The position numbers and the translations under genes are program-made. From contig NZ_PCOU01000008.1 in assembly GCF_002979455.1 (NCBI RefSeq), positions 50,607-114,606 on the forward strand: a stretch of DNA of 64,000 bases. Reading direction: 5' to 3'. The DNA comes from Chryseobacterium sp. MYb7 (lineage in GTDB: Bacteria; Bacteroidota; Bacteroidia; Flavobacteriales; Weeksellaceae). A model generated the notes under the pieces. It was given only the letters and a program-made list of their open reading frames with translations. It was not told the origin of the DNA and ran no database searches. How positions within the stretch are numbered: position 1 is the stretch's first letter; each line of letters begins with the position of its first letter. Of the stretch, positions 28,130 through 36,481 are shown one piece after another.

Positions 28130-28161
28130 AAAACGTTCAGAATATTCTGAACGTTTTTTTT
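28130..28161 (+). terminator. Terminator after murA
   Basis: A perfect 28-nt palindrome (AAAACGTTCAGAAT and its complement) is followed by a run of T. It lies 22 nt after the murA stop. Confidence 0.85.
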
Positions 28162-28183
28162 GTTTTACCACCAGCCTTTTTTT

Positions 28184-28245
28184 AACCACCCCGTCAAAAA
28201 TTCTTCGAATTTTTGCCACCCCTCCAGAGGAGGGGAATTCTGTCC
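28184..28245. repeat. Intergenic double-hairpin repeat
   Basis: Two adjacent inverted repeats: CAAAAATTC-TT-CGAATTTTTG and CCCCTCC-AGA-GGAGGGG. From memory, a very similar string is dispersed in Chryseobacterium and Flavobacterium genomes. It lies between two terminators of convergent genes. Confidence 0.55.
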
Positions 28246-28290
28246 CGGTTAAGGATTGGTATTTTTAATTTGTTTATAATCTGTTTTAGT

Positions 28291-28330
28291 ACAAAAATAA
28301 AAAGTGCCCGGTAAAAGAACCGGACACTTT
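28291..28330 (-). terminator. Terminator of the NIL-domain gene
   Basis: AAAGTGCCCGGT and ACCGGACACTTT form a stem with one mismatch, and on the minus strand it is followed by a T-rich run (28291-28300). It lies about 30 nt after the stop of the gene at 28358-28669. Confidence 0.7.
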
Positions 28331-28357
28331 GAGTAATTAAAACTATATGAATCTCAC

Positions 28358-28669
28358 TTAAAAATATGTTCTGCAGGTATATTCTACCGTCGTATTGATA
28401 AGTTTATTTTTATTCAGATAGATCTCAAGCTGGTGGAAATCTTCTGAATTGACATTAATATATAACTGTACTGAACCAAAACTGTAGCCGTTCACATACT
28501 CTACGTTAGCTGACAACACTCTATGACAGATGCCTAGTTGATTATAAATGGTATTCATCAAATGTTCAAATTTCATTTTGCCATTCAACTCTATTTCCAG
28601 TAACAATTCTTTTTTAGGCAGGCTTATTTTATTTTGCAAAACCTGCAGGCCGGGATTAGGTGTAATCAT
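28358..28669 (-). CDS. Stand-alone NIL-domain protein
   Basis: 103 residues. Residues about 25-100 (LEIELNGKMKFEHLMNTIYN, then NVEYVNGYSFGSVQLYINV) match the NIL domain, normally the C-terminal methionine-sensing domain of the MetN transporter ATPase. The key IEY-x-G-x-x-FGS pattern is present. No ABC ATPase or permease is next to it, so it is a single-domain protein, perhaps a methionine or ligand sensor acting in trans. It is flanked by its own promoter, a palindromic operator and a terminator, so it forms a regulated one-gene unit. Confidence 0.65.
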   Translation of the reverse strand: MITPNPGLQVLQNKISLPKKELLLEIELNGKMKFEHLMNTIYNQLGICHRVLSANVEYVNGYSFGSVQLYINVNSEDFHQLEIYLNKNKLINTTVEYTCRTYF

Positions 28670-28731
28670 TGCTAAACATTTTTGGGTTAAACATTGTCAG
28701 ATCATAGTGCGCTCTGCATTTAAATCTGTGA

Positions 28732-28760
28732 CAAAAATATAAAAAAATATTAGTCCACCA
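28732..28760 (-). promoter_or_regulatory. Promoter of the NIL-domain gene
   Basis: On the minus strand TTG (28758-28760), 18 nt, TATTTTTG (28732-28739) matches the consensus. The -33 element falls inside the palindrome at 28743-28779. Confidence 0.55.
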
Positions 28761-28779
28761 AATTAGTAGACTAATATTT
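28743..28779. promoter_or_regulatory. Palindromic operator overlapping the NIL-gene promoter
   Basis: AAAATATTAGTC (28743-28754) and GACTAATATTTT (28768-28779) are perfect 12-bp inverted arms around 13 nt. The centre (CTACTAATTTGGTGG on the minus strand) is faintly like Rrf2/CymR-type sulfur-regulator sites, but this is a weak resemblance. Overlap with the -33 element suggests repression. Confidence 0.5.
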
Positions 28780-28793
28780 TAAAAAATTTAACA

Positions 28794-28820
28794 TAAAAAA
28801 AGAAGCCTGTTCAGCTTCTT
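28794..28820 (-). terminator. Terminator of the YiiX-like gene
   Basis: AAGAAGC/GCTTCTT stem (28800-28820) with a 7-nt loop. On the minus strand a T run follows (28794-28800). Confidence 0.65.
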
Positions 28821-28828
28821 CTCATATT

Positions 28829-29503
28829 TTAAAAATTTCCTACTCTTTCAAGTTTATCAGAACCAGCAAGTCCGTTTGGGTTACAACCCGGCTCTCCTTC
28901 AGGGACTTTGAGATTTTTCTTATGGTAAAATTCTTCCCAAAATGTATTCGCTTTTCCTGTCTTTGGATCTATAAACGTCATCGGCTCCAATTTGAAAATA
29001 TTTTCCGCCCGAAAAGCTCTTTCCACAAAATCAGAACAATAATATGACTGTTCATTCAAAATATAATTGAAATTGTAAGGTTTCCCCAACATCGAATTTG
29101 CTTTTTTAACAGCATCAGGAATTGCTTTCTGATATTCCGATTTTAATCGGTAAATGATTACCTCCTGCCCTTCTTTTTTCTGATCTTTAATGAAATCATT
29201 CAAATCCTGTTTTTGAGAACCGTCTTTCGGAGCAGCATGTAGAACAAACATTCTCTTCCCTTCTTTTTCCAGAATTCCTATATGATCAAATGAAGCTGCC
29301 TTTTGTTTTTGAGTTACATTATTGATTGCACCAGAAAGCCCGGATTCTTTGGCAGTAACAAAAAGAAGATCTCCATTTTTGAGTTGTACATTGCTTGGAT
29401 AAGCGTGATTACACTGAACCAGTAAAACCAGTAAAAAGGACAAAATCCCTACAACCACAATTTCTTTGATTCTTTTGCTAAAAAATATTTTAAATTCAGA
29501 CAT
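28829..29503 (-). CDS. YiiX/YebB-like NlpC/P60-superfamily cysteine hydrolase
   Basis: 224 residues. An N-terminal hydrophobic signal/anchor (IVVVGILSFLLVLLVQC) may be a lipobox with Cys at about 27. The catalytic His is in ASFDHIGILEK and the Cys in NEQSYYCSDFVERAF, in the permuted papain-like order of the YiiX family (His before Cys). NGDLLFVTAKESGLSGAI opens the domain. It is probably a periplasmic or membrane-attached amidase/peptidase with unknown substrate. It is divergent from the two-component system. Confidence 0.8.
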   Translation of the reverse strand: MSEFKIFFSKRIKEIVVVGILSFLLVLLVQCNHAYPSNVQLKNGDLLFVTAKESGLSGAINNVTQKQKAASFDHIGILEKEGKRMFVLHAAPKDGSQKQDLNDFIKDQKKEGQEVIIYRLKSEYQKAIPDAVKKANSMLGKPYNFNYILNEQSYYCSDFVERAFRAENIFKLEPMTFIDPKTGKANTFWEEFYHKKNLKVPEGEPGCNPNGLAGSDKLERVGNF

Positions 29504-29604
29504 TCTATTATACTTTCTGTGCCAAAATTACAAAATAGAATTCATTACATTTGTGGGAATATTGATCTATTCTTCACACCAACCCAAACATTTCCCAAAT
29601 TCTT

Positions 29605-30306
29605 ATGCCACATATTTTATTAGTTGAAGACGATGACAGACTTTCCAAACTGATTGCAAAAGGATTTCAGGAAGCTGAATTTGAGGTCACTGTGGCTTAT
29701 GACGGAATCACAGGTCTGAAGCTGGCTTTGCAGAACCATTTTGATCTGGTAGTAACTGATATTGTACTCCCTAAAAAAAACGGCTTGGAGTTTTGTAACG
29801 AAATCAAGGGTTTAAAACCTAATCTTCCTGTCATTATGCTTACTGCATTGGGAACTACTGACGATAAGCTGGAAGGGTTTGATGCCGGAGCTGATGATTA
29901 TCTGACCAAACCTTTTGAAATGCGGGAACTGGTAGCAAGGATCAAAGTACTTCTGAAACGTTTTTCACAACAGCGACAGCAAAAAGTTTTTGTCCTCAAA
30001 TATGAAGGCATTGAAATGAATCTGGAACAGAAAACCGCAAGCCGTGATCAAATTCCCATCAAATTAACACCAAAAGAATTTAATCTCTTAAAATTCATGC
30101 TGGAAAATTCTGAAAGGGTTCTTTCCAGAAGTGAAATTGCAGAGAAAGTATGGGAAACCCATTTCGATACAGGTACTAATTTTATTGATGTTTATATTAA
30201 TTATCTCCGAAAAAAAATAGATAAAGATTTTGAAACCAAACTGATCCATACCAAAGCCGGTATGGGATTTATTCTGAAGAAAGACTACGAATCAGGCACG
30301 GTATAG
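29605..30306 (+). CDS. OmpR-family response regulator
   Basis: 233 residues. Receiver domain 1-120 with the acidic pocket (LLVEDDDRLS), phospho-acceptor Asp in VVTDIVLPKKNG (about D51), and Lys in TKPFEM. Winged-helix DNA-binding domain 130-225 (KLTPKEFNLLKFMLENSERV, then VDVYINYLRKKI). It is followed 30 nt later by the sensor kinase, forming a two-component system. Its -7-like TACATTTG is at 29546-29553. The target genes are not evident from the window. Confidence 0.92.
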   Translation: MPHILLVEDDDRLSKLIAKGFQEAEFEVTVAYDGITGLKLALQNHFDLVVTDIVLPKKNGLEFCNEIKGLKPNLPVIMLTALGTTDDKLEGFDAGADDYLTKPFEMRELVARIKVLLKRFSQQRQQKVFVLKYEGIEMNLEQKTASRDQIPIKLTPKEFNLLKFMLENSERVLSRSEIAEKVWETHFDTGTNFIDVYINYLRKKIDKDFETKLIHTKAGMGFILKKDYESGTV

Positions 30307-30336
30307 TAATCATTAAGATAAATTAAAAATATCCGG

Positions 30337-31698
30337 ATGAAAATAAGAACCCGACTTACGCTGCTTTTTACCCTAATCACTGCAATGCTTTTAAGTATTT
30401 ACAGTATTTCGATCTATTATTCATCCAAAGAAGCCAGAGAAAAATCTTTTTACAGCGAACTTCAGAACGAAGCGATCGCCAAAGCTGATTTATTTTTCCG
30501 AAGCTCTCTTCCCGAGCAGGAAATGCATAAGCTTTATAAAAACAATACCAGAACCCTTAATGAAGTACAGGTTGCCATTTATAATACCAATAAACAACTG
30601 ATCTATCATGATGATGCCAAGGTAGATTACGTAAAGGAAACTCCGGAAATGCTTTCTCAGATCTTTGAGAAAAAGAAAATAAATTTCTTTCTGAAAGATT
30701 TGCAGGTGATCGGAATGGTATATCATTATGAAGGAAAAACATATGCGGTAACTGCAGCAGCTTACGATAAATACGGATACGATTATCTTACGCATCTTCT
30801 GACGATCAGCATTATCTCTTTTTTTATTATCCTGATTTTAATTTATCTGGCAGGAATATTTCTTTCCAAAAAAGCATTGAGCCCACTGAGTGAAATGGTC
30901 ATTCAGATTAAAAAAATTACTGCGGGGAAACTTCAATTGCGTTTGAAAACAACAAAGGAAAAAGACGAACTGAATGAGCTTGCTCAAAATTTTAATGGAA
31001 TGCTGGAAAGACTTGAAAATTCTTTTGATTCGCAAAAACATTTTGTATCTAATATTTCCCACGAGCTGAGAACTCCTTTATCGGCTATCATTACTGAGCT
31101 GGAACTGGCTTCAGAAAAAGATAAAACCAAAGAAGAATATCAGGAAACGATTCAATATGCACTGGATGATGCCCGCAATATGGTAAAGCTTTCCAATAGT
31201 TTAATGGATCTTGCCAAAGCGAGCTATGATCCTAATGAAATCAGTTTTTCGGAAGTGCGCCTTGATGAAGTTCTTCTGGAATCTTACACCAAAATCACTA
31301 AAGAAAATTCAGGGTATAAAGTCTCTTTAAATATAGAAGATTCTGTGGAAGAACACCAGCTTATCATCCAGGGAAATGAATATCTTCTTCAGGTGGCCTT
31401 TAACAATCTGATTGATAATGCCTGCAAATATTCACCGGAACACACCTGCTTCATAGACGTGCAAGCCAATTCAAAAATTCTTACAATACGTTTTACCAAT
31501 ACCGGAAACAGCATTACTAAAGAAGATTTACAACATATTTTCGAGCCATTTTACAGAAGCGAAACATCAAAACACGAAAAAGGTCACGGAATTGGATTAT
31601 TTCTCACTGAGAAAATTATTCTGCTCCATCACGCAAAAATCAATGTAGTATCAGAAGATAACAAGACTACTTTTACAGTTGAGTTTATAATCGGTTAA
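30337..31698 (+). CDS. Sensor histidine kinase, partner of the upstream regulator
   Basis: 453 residues. Transmembrane segments at about 7-27 and 153-175 enclose a periplasmic sensor of roughly 125 residues. A HAMP-like linker is followed by H-box SNISHELRTPLSAI, N-box NLIDNACKYSPE and G2 GHGIGLFLTEKI of the HATPase domain. The topology is that of heavy-metal or envelope stress sensors such as CusS, but the ligand is not shown by sequence. It forms a pair with the response regulator. Confidence 0.92.
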   Translation: MKIRTRLTLLFTLITAMLLSIYSISIYYSSKEAREKSFYSELQNEAIAKADLFFRSSLPEQEMHKLYKNNTRTLNEVQVAIYNTNKQLIYHDDAKVDYVKETPEMLSQIFEKKKINFFLKDLQVIGMVYHYEGKTYAVTAAAYDKYGYDYLTHLLTISIISFFIILILIYLAGIFLSKKALSPLSEMVIQIKKITAGKLQLRLKTTKEKDELNELAQNFNGMLERLENSFDSQKHFVSNISHELRTPLSAIITELELASEKDKTKEEYQETIQYALDDARNMVKLSNSLMDLAKASYDPNEISFSEVRLDEVLLESYTKITKENSGYKVSLNIEDSVEEHQLIIQGNEYLLQVAFNNLIDNACKYSPEHTCFIDVQANSKILTIRFTNTGNSITKEDLQHIFEPFYRSETSKHEKGHGIGLFLTEKIILLHHAKINVVSEDNKTTFTVEFIIG

Positions 31699-31768
31699 CC
31701 TATCAAAAAAGCTTCATTCAAATATATTTGAATCTTAATTAGCTTAATGGTTTAAAAATTTTACACAT

Positions 31769-32620
31769 CTACTCATGGGAAAGAGATTTCTTATTGAAAA
31801 CGGTTGTCCCTATACTGGCCGCAATCACACAGGCAATAGAAATCCATTGTAAAAAAGATAATTCTTCAGCAAGAAAAACCAACCCTGAAAGTGCAGCAAA
31901 TGCAGGTTCCAGGCTCATCAGAATACTGAAAGTTTTTGCAGGAAGTTTTTTCAAGGCCATCATTTCCAATGAAAAAGGTAAAGCACTCGAAAGAATAGCC
32001 ACCCCAAGCCCTTTCACAAAAATAATCGGGGTAAGATTGAAAACAGCACCATCCCATATCGTAAAGGGAATAATCACAAGACTTGCAAAGATCATCCCTG
32101 TGGTAACCGCATCTTTTCCATCCATTATTTTGGAAACTTTTCCACCCATGATAATATAAAGTGCCCAGAACATTCCTGCCAGAAAGGCAAGTCCAAGCCC
32201 TATTAAGTCTACATGATCATTCTGCCACGGAACGATCAGCAAAATCCCCACACATGCCAACAATGCCCATATGACATCCAACAGTTTACGGGACAAGGCC
32301 AAAGCAAGGAATAATGGTCCTGCAAACTCTACAGTCACCGCCAATCCCAGCGGAATCCTTTGAATGGCCATATAGAAAATAAGATTCATGGCAGCCAGCC
32401 CAATTCCATATATTGCACAGTACTTCCATTTCTGGCTGTCAAATTGTAGAAATTTCGGGCGGTTAATCAAAGTAAGCAAAACTGCAGAAAGCACAATTCT
32501 TAAAGTAACCGTACCAATAGCTCCGATAGCGGGAAATAGCTGTTTTGCAATGGAGGCTCCTCCCTGCACACAGATAATCGCTAAAAGCGTAGCTGGTATT
32601 GCTAAGTTTGATTTTTTCAT
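31769..32620 (-). CDS. rhtA: EamA-family exporter, RhtA-like
   Basis: 283 residues from the ATG at 32618-32620; a longer frame back to 32674 would add a hydrophilic N-terminus. Ten hydrophobic segments with two EamA repeats. CVQGGASIAKQLFPAIGAIG, IPLGLAVTVEFAGPLFLALA and SALPFSLEMMALKKLP closely match the E. coli threonine/homoserine exporter RhtA, so export of amino acids is likely. It is monocistronic and convergent with the two-component system. Confidence 0.8.
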   Translation of the reverse strand: MKKSNLAIPATLLAIICVQGGASIAKQLFPAIGAIGTVTLRIVLSAVLLTLINRPKFLQFDSQKWKYCAIYGIGLAAMNLIFYMAIQRIPLGLAVTVEFAGPLFLALALSRKLLDVIWALLACVGILLIVPWQNDHVDLIGLGLAFLAGMFWALYIIMGGKVSKIMDGKDAVTTGMIFASLVIIPFTIWDGAVFNLTPIIFVKGLGVAILSSALPFSLEMMALKKLPAKTFSILMSLEPAFAALSGLVFLAEELSFLQWISIACVIAASIGTTVFNKKSLSHE

Positions 32621-32679
32621 TTCTTCAATATAGAGTTCAAAAGGTTTTGGAAAGAAGTTTCCGGGATTAAACAATCTCT

Positions 32680-32705
32680 TATCTCACATGACAAATCGTG
32701 AGATA
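32680..32705. other. Small inverted repeat upstream of rhtA
   Basis: TATCTCAC (32680-32687) and GTGAGATA (32698-32705) are 8-bp inverted arms in the 5' region of the exporter gene. It could be an operator or an mRNA hairpin. The rest of the 32706-32900 gap is AT-rich with no feature seen. Confidence 0.35.
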
Positions 32706-32901
32706 TATTATTTAAAATTATCCGCTCCAAATGTATTGAAATTTTATCGTCTGCAATGGGTACAGTTTACAACTATTCATAAGACATAGTAAATAATCAT
32801 TTCTTGTAACATTAGGTTAAAAAAACAGGAAGATATTTTCTCTAATGATTTTCTAATAACATTCTAAAGCTTTTCTAACGGTAAAAAAAAGCTGACAGTT
32901 T

Positions 32902-32909
32902 TACTTTTG
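32902..32909 (+). promoter_or_regulatory. -7 element of the mgt leader transcript
   Basis: TACTTTTG matches TAnnTTTG, placing transcription start near 32916, about 14 nt before the leader ORF. A TTG at the ideal -33 distance is not visible. Confidence 0.45.
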
Positions 32910-32929
32910 CACAGTAAAAAATAAAGCAT

Positions 32930-32965
32930 ATGGACTCAGATCCTTACAGTAATTATCAATCTTAA
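32930..32965 (+). CDS. Putative 11-aa leader peptide upstream of mgtC
   Basis: ATG at 32930 opens MDSDPYSNYQS and stops at TAA 32963-32965. It lies between a -7 element and a strong hairpin, 62 nt before mgtC. Its acidic start with Asp-Pro is like the mgtL leader of enterobacteria (MEPDP...), whose acidic/Pro codons destabilise ribosomes at low magnesium. Whether it is translated is not known. A short chance ORF is possible, but position, composition and context agree. Confidence 0.45.
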   Translation: MDSDPYSNYQS

Positions 32966-33009
32966 AAGCTTTAGTTGTACTCACTTTTCCCGTACAGCTG
33001 AAAAGCTTT
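32965..33009 (+). promoter_or_regulatory. Leader hairpin between the leader peptide and mgtC
   Basis: AAAGCTTT (32965-32972) pairs with AAAGCTTT (33002-33009), and inside it TTGTAC pairs with GTACAG, with a loop TCACTTTTCCC. The stem starts at the last base of the leader stop codon, so ribosome position on the leader could decide its folding. No T run follows, so it would act through translation or Rho rather than as a simple terminator. Confidence 0.5.
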
Positions 33010-33027
33010 ATAAAAACAGGAAAAGTT

Positions 33028-33726
33028 ATGACTACATTAGAATTTACCCTCCGTCTCCTTACCGCATTTGCCCTTGGTGCCAGCATTGGTTTTGAAAGAC
33101 AGTGGCGCCAAAAAAGCGCGGGTCTTCGTACCAATACCTTGGTATGTCTTGGCTCCGCAGCATTCGTTCTTCTTTCTATCAGAATCGGAGGCGATGCTAC
33201 AGGCAGGATAGCCTCTTATATTGTAAGCGGGATTGGATTTTTGGGAGGAGGTGTTATCATGAAAGATGGTCTTACCGTAAGAGGACTCAATACAGCAGCT
33301 ACCATCTGGTGCTCTGCATCTGTAGGAGCTCTGAGTGCCATGGGATTTCCTTTTGAGGCAGCCATCACCAGCGGATTTATTATCCTCACCCATATCATTC
33401 TCCGTCCTTTAGGTGTAAAACTGGGCAATAATATTAACAGCAGAAACCATTATACCGAATACCTTCTCAGCATCAAGTGCAAAAGTGAGGTAGAAAATCA
33501 TGTCCGGGTACAACTGATGCAGTCTCTGAGCGGAAATGATAAAGTATTACTGAAATCTCTTACCAGCGATGACAACGGTCTGCCTGAAAACGCCATCATT
33601 ACAGCAGAAGTACATGCTTCTACTCCACAGGACAGTTTCATGGAAAAAACAGCCAGCAGATTAACGATTGAAGACAAAGTCATCAAAGTCAGCTGGGAAA
33701 TTATAGGCACAGAAAACGATTTGTAA
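33028..33726 (+). CDS. mgtC: MgtC/SapB family membrane protein
   Basis: 232 residues. Four or five membrane segments in the first 130 residues with the family motifs ALGASIGFERQWRQKSAGLR, IVSGIGFLGGG and VRGLNTAATIW. The C-terminal 95 residues form a soluble ACT-like domain. MgtC supports growth at low magnesium and inhibits F-ATPase in enterobacteria. It is followed by the Mg2+ P-type ATPase with a 23-nt gap, and preceded by a leader peptide and hairpin. Confidence 0.9.
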   Translation: MTTLEFTLRLLTAFALGASIGFERQWRQKSAGLRTNTLVCLGSAAFVLLSIRIGGDATGRIASYIVSGIGFLGGGVIMKDGLTVRGLNTAATIWCSASVGALSAMGFPFEAAITSGFIILTHIILRPLGVKLGNNINSRNHYTEYLLSIKCKSEVENHVRVQLMQSLSGNDKVLLKSLTSDDNGLPENAIITAEVHASTPQDSFMEKTASRLTIEDKVIKVSWEIIGTENDL

Positions 33727-33749
33727 CATTAAAAACAACCTTTGAAGCG

Positions 33750-36422
33750 ATGTTAAAAAAATCTTCAAACAAAAATCTCAATTCAGCAGCTCTTGTAAAA
33801 TTGAAAGAAGCTGCTGCTGAGAGCGAAAAAATGATTTATGCCCTACTGGAAACCTCAGAAGAAGGACTCAGTGAAAACACGGTAAAAGATCGTCTGAAAA
33901 TTTATGGGAAGAATGAAATTGCCACTCAAAAAGCACCCTCATGGGCAAAACAGTTTGCGCATTCTTTCTTTAATCCATTTAATTATATTCTGGCATGCAT
34001 AGCCACAATTTCATTATTCATTGATGCTATTCTTGTACCTCCTGGTGAAAAGGATTTCAGCACCAGCATTATTATTTCGGTGATGCTTCTTTTCAGTACG
34101 GTTTTAAGATTCATCCAGGAATTCCGAAGTAATAAAGCCGCAGAAGCCTTAAAAAAGATGGTAAAAACAAGCTGTCTCACCAAAAGAAAATTTAATGAGA
34201 GTGAAGAAATAGAAATCACTGAAATTGTTCCCGGGGATATTATTATTCTGTCCGCAGGAGATATGGTTCCGGCAGATTGCAGAATTCTTAAAAGTAAAGA
34301 TCTTTTCATCAGTGAATCCATCCTGACGGGAGAAGCTCTTCCAGTCGAGAAAAATGCATTTCCCATTAAAGATGCCAAAGATCGTAATCCTCTCAACCTT
34401 CAGAATATCTGCTTCATGGGTACCAATGTGGTAAGTGGATCAGCAATAGTCGTGGTAGCCAATACAGGAATTTTCACGTATTTCGGTAGTATCAGCAGAA
34501 GCCTGGCTGCTAAAAGACCAGAAACCGCTTTTGATATCGGAGTCAATAAAGTGAGTTATCTGCTGATCAGATTTATGTTGATCATGACTCCTGTTATTTT
34601 TCTGATTAACGGACTGGTAAAAGGAGACTGGATGCAGGCTTTATTGTTTGCCATTGCTGTAGCTGTAGGCTTGACTCCTGAAATGCTTCCTATGATTGTT
34701 ACCGCCAATCTCGCCAAAGGGGCTGTCAATATGAGCAAAAAGAAAGTGATTGTTAAAAGGTTGAATGCCATCCAGAATATCGGAGCTATGGATATTCTGT
34801 GTACTGATAAAACAGGAACCCTTACACTGGACAAAATTGTACTGGAAACCCACCTCAACGTTCGTGGTATTGAAGATGATGAAGTATTGAAATGGGGCTA
34901 CCTCAACAGTTTTCATCAAACCGGGCTCAAAAATCTGTTGGATAAAGCTGTTCTTGATCATGCCGAAGTTCACAACCTCATGAGAGCAGATGAATTGTAT
35001 CAAAAGGTGGACGAAATTCCTTTTGATTTCGAAAGAAGAAGAATGTCAGTGATTCTGAATACCTCCCAAGGAAAACATCTGATGATCTGCAAAGGTGCCG
35101 TGGAAGAAATGCTTCCTTTATGCCAATATGCCTTAGATCCGGGAGAAGATCACAGTCTGCATATCGAGAATGACAATAGTGTTCCGCTGGATGATCTGAT
35201 GAAACAGCAGATTATCAGAATGTCTGAAAAGCTGAATGCTGAAGGACTTCGTGTATTACTGATTGCCATTCGGGAATTTGATGGTGATCACCCATTGAAT
35301 TATTCTGTTACTGATGAAACTCATCTTACCCTTACAGGATTTATGGGATTCCTTGATCCGGCAAAACCCTCTGCGGAGCCAAGCATCAAAGCTTTACACA
35401 AGCTTGGCGTAGAAGTAAAAGTTGTGACCGGAGATAATGATATTGTTGCTAAAAAAATATGCCATGATGTAGGAATTCCTATCAACACCATTATGCTGGG
35501 TGATGAACTGGAGCATATGAGTGATGATGAACTTCGCAAGGATATGGATCTCTATTCCGTTTTTGCTAAAGTAAGCCCCTTACAAAAACAACGTATTGTA
35601 AAAATATTAAGATCCAAAGGCCATACCGTTGGTTTTATGGGTGACGGAATCAATGATGCAGCAGCCATCAAGGAAGCAGATGTAGGAATTTCTGTGGATA
35701 CAGGAGCAGACATTGCCAAAGAAAGTGCAGATATCATCCTGTTGGAAAAAGATCTGATGGTCCTTCGAAGCGGCGTGATCTATGGAAGAAGAACTTTCGG
35801 AAATATCGTCAAGTATATAAAAATGACGGCCAGCAGCAACTTCGGAAATATGTTCAGCATGATCGGAGCCAGTGTGTTGCTTCCGTTTCTGCCTATGCTT
35901 CCACTGCAGATTCTGACACAGAATTTACTGTATGATGTATCGCAATCCTCCATTCCATGGGATACAATGGATAAAGACTTTCTGGAAAAACCGAAAAAAT
36001 GGGAAGCTGCAAGCATCAAAAAATTCATGTTGTATATAGGTCCTTTGAGTTCCATTTTTGATTATGTGACTTTTGCCGTGATGTTTTTTATTTTCAAAGC
36101 CAATACTCCGGAGCAACAAGGCTTGTTTCAGACAGGTTGGTTTGTGGAAGGTTTATTATCCCAGACTTTGATTGTTCATATTATCAGAACGAAAAAAATT
36201 CCATTCATCCAAAGCTGGGCAGCTACACCAGTGGTTGCATTAACAAGTTTAATCATGCTGATCGGAATTCTGATTCCCTTCACTCCAATGGCCGTGTATC
36301 TGAAAATGCAGTCTTTACCTCTAAGCTATTTCCCTTATTTAATAGGAATTCTTACAGGGTATTGTGTATTAACCCAGTTTGTGAAACAATGGTTTATTAA
36401 AAAATTCGGGCAGTGGCTTTAA
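33750..36422 (+). CDS. mgtA: Magnesium-translocating P-type ATPase (MgtA/MgtB type)
   Basis: 890 residues. Motifs in order: TGEALPVEK (A domain), DKTGTLTLDK with the phosphorylated Asp, MICKGAVEE, TGDN and MGDGINDAAAIKEADVGIS. The N-terminal region (FFNPFNYILACIATISLFID) and C-terminal membrane segments (SMIGASVLLPFLPMLPLQIL) fit the P3B class. It imports Mg2+ across the inner membrane. It is co-transcribed with mgtC, and the efflux genes follow 59 nt downstream on the same strand. Confidence 0.93.
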   Translation: MLKKSSNKNLNSAALVKLKEAAAESEKMIYALLETSEEGLSENTVKDRLKIYGKNEIATQKAPSWAKQFAHSFFNPFNYILACIATISLFIDAILVPPGEKDFSTSIIISVMLLFSTVLRFIQEFRSNKAAEALKKMVKTSCLTKRKFNESEEIEITEIVPGDIIILSAGDMVPADCRILKSKDLFISESILTGEALPVEKNAFPIKDAKDRNPLNLQNICFMGTNVVSGSAIVVVANTGIFTYFGSISRSLAAKRPETAFDIGVNKVSYLLIRFMLIMTPVIFLINGLVKGDWMQALLFAIAVAVGLTPEMLPMIVTANLAKGAVNMSKKKVIVKRLNAIQNIGAMDILCTDKTGTLTLDKIVLETHLNVRGIEDDEVLKWGYLNSFHQTGLKNLLDKAVLDHAEVHNLMRADELYQKVDEIPFDFERRRMSVILNTSQGKHLMICKGAVEEMLPLCQYALDPGEDHSLHIENDNSVPLDDLMKQQIIRMSEKLNAEGLRVLLIAIREFDGDHPLNYSVTDETHLTLTGFMGFLDPAKPSAEPSIKALHKLGVEVKVVTGDNDIVAKKICHDVGIPINTIMLGDELEHMSDDELRKDMDLYSVFAKVSPLQKQRIVKILRSKGHTVGFMGDGINDAAAIKEADVGISVDTGADIAKESADIILLEKDLMVLRSGVIYGRRTFGNIVKYIKMTASSNFGNMFSMIGASVLLPFLPMLPLQILTQNLLYDVSQSSIPWDTMDKDFLEKPKKWEAASIKKFMLYIGPLSSIFDYVTFAVMFFIFKANTPEQQGLFQTGWFVEGLLSQTLIVHIIRTKKIPFIQSWAATPVVALTSLIMLIGILIPFTPMAVYLKMQSLPLSYFPYLIGILTGYCVLTQFVKQWFIKKFGQWL

Positions 36423-36481
36423 TAACAAAAATTACAGCCAGCGAATATATAGATATAAAATAATGGTTATAAATAACTTAT

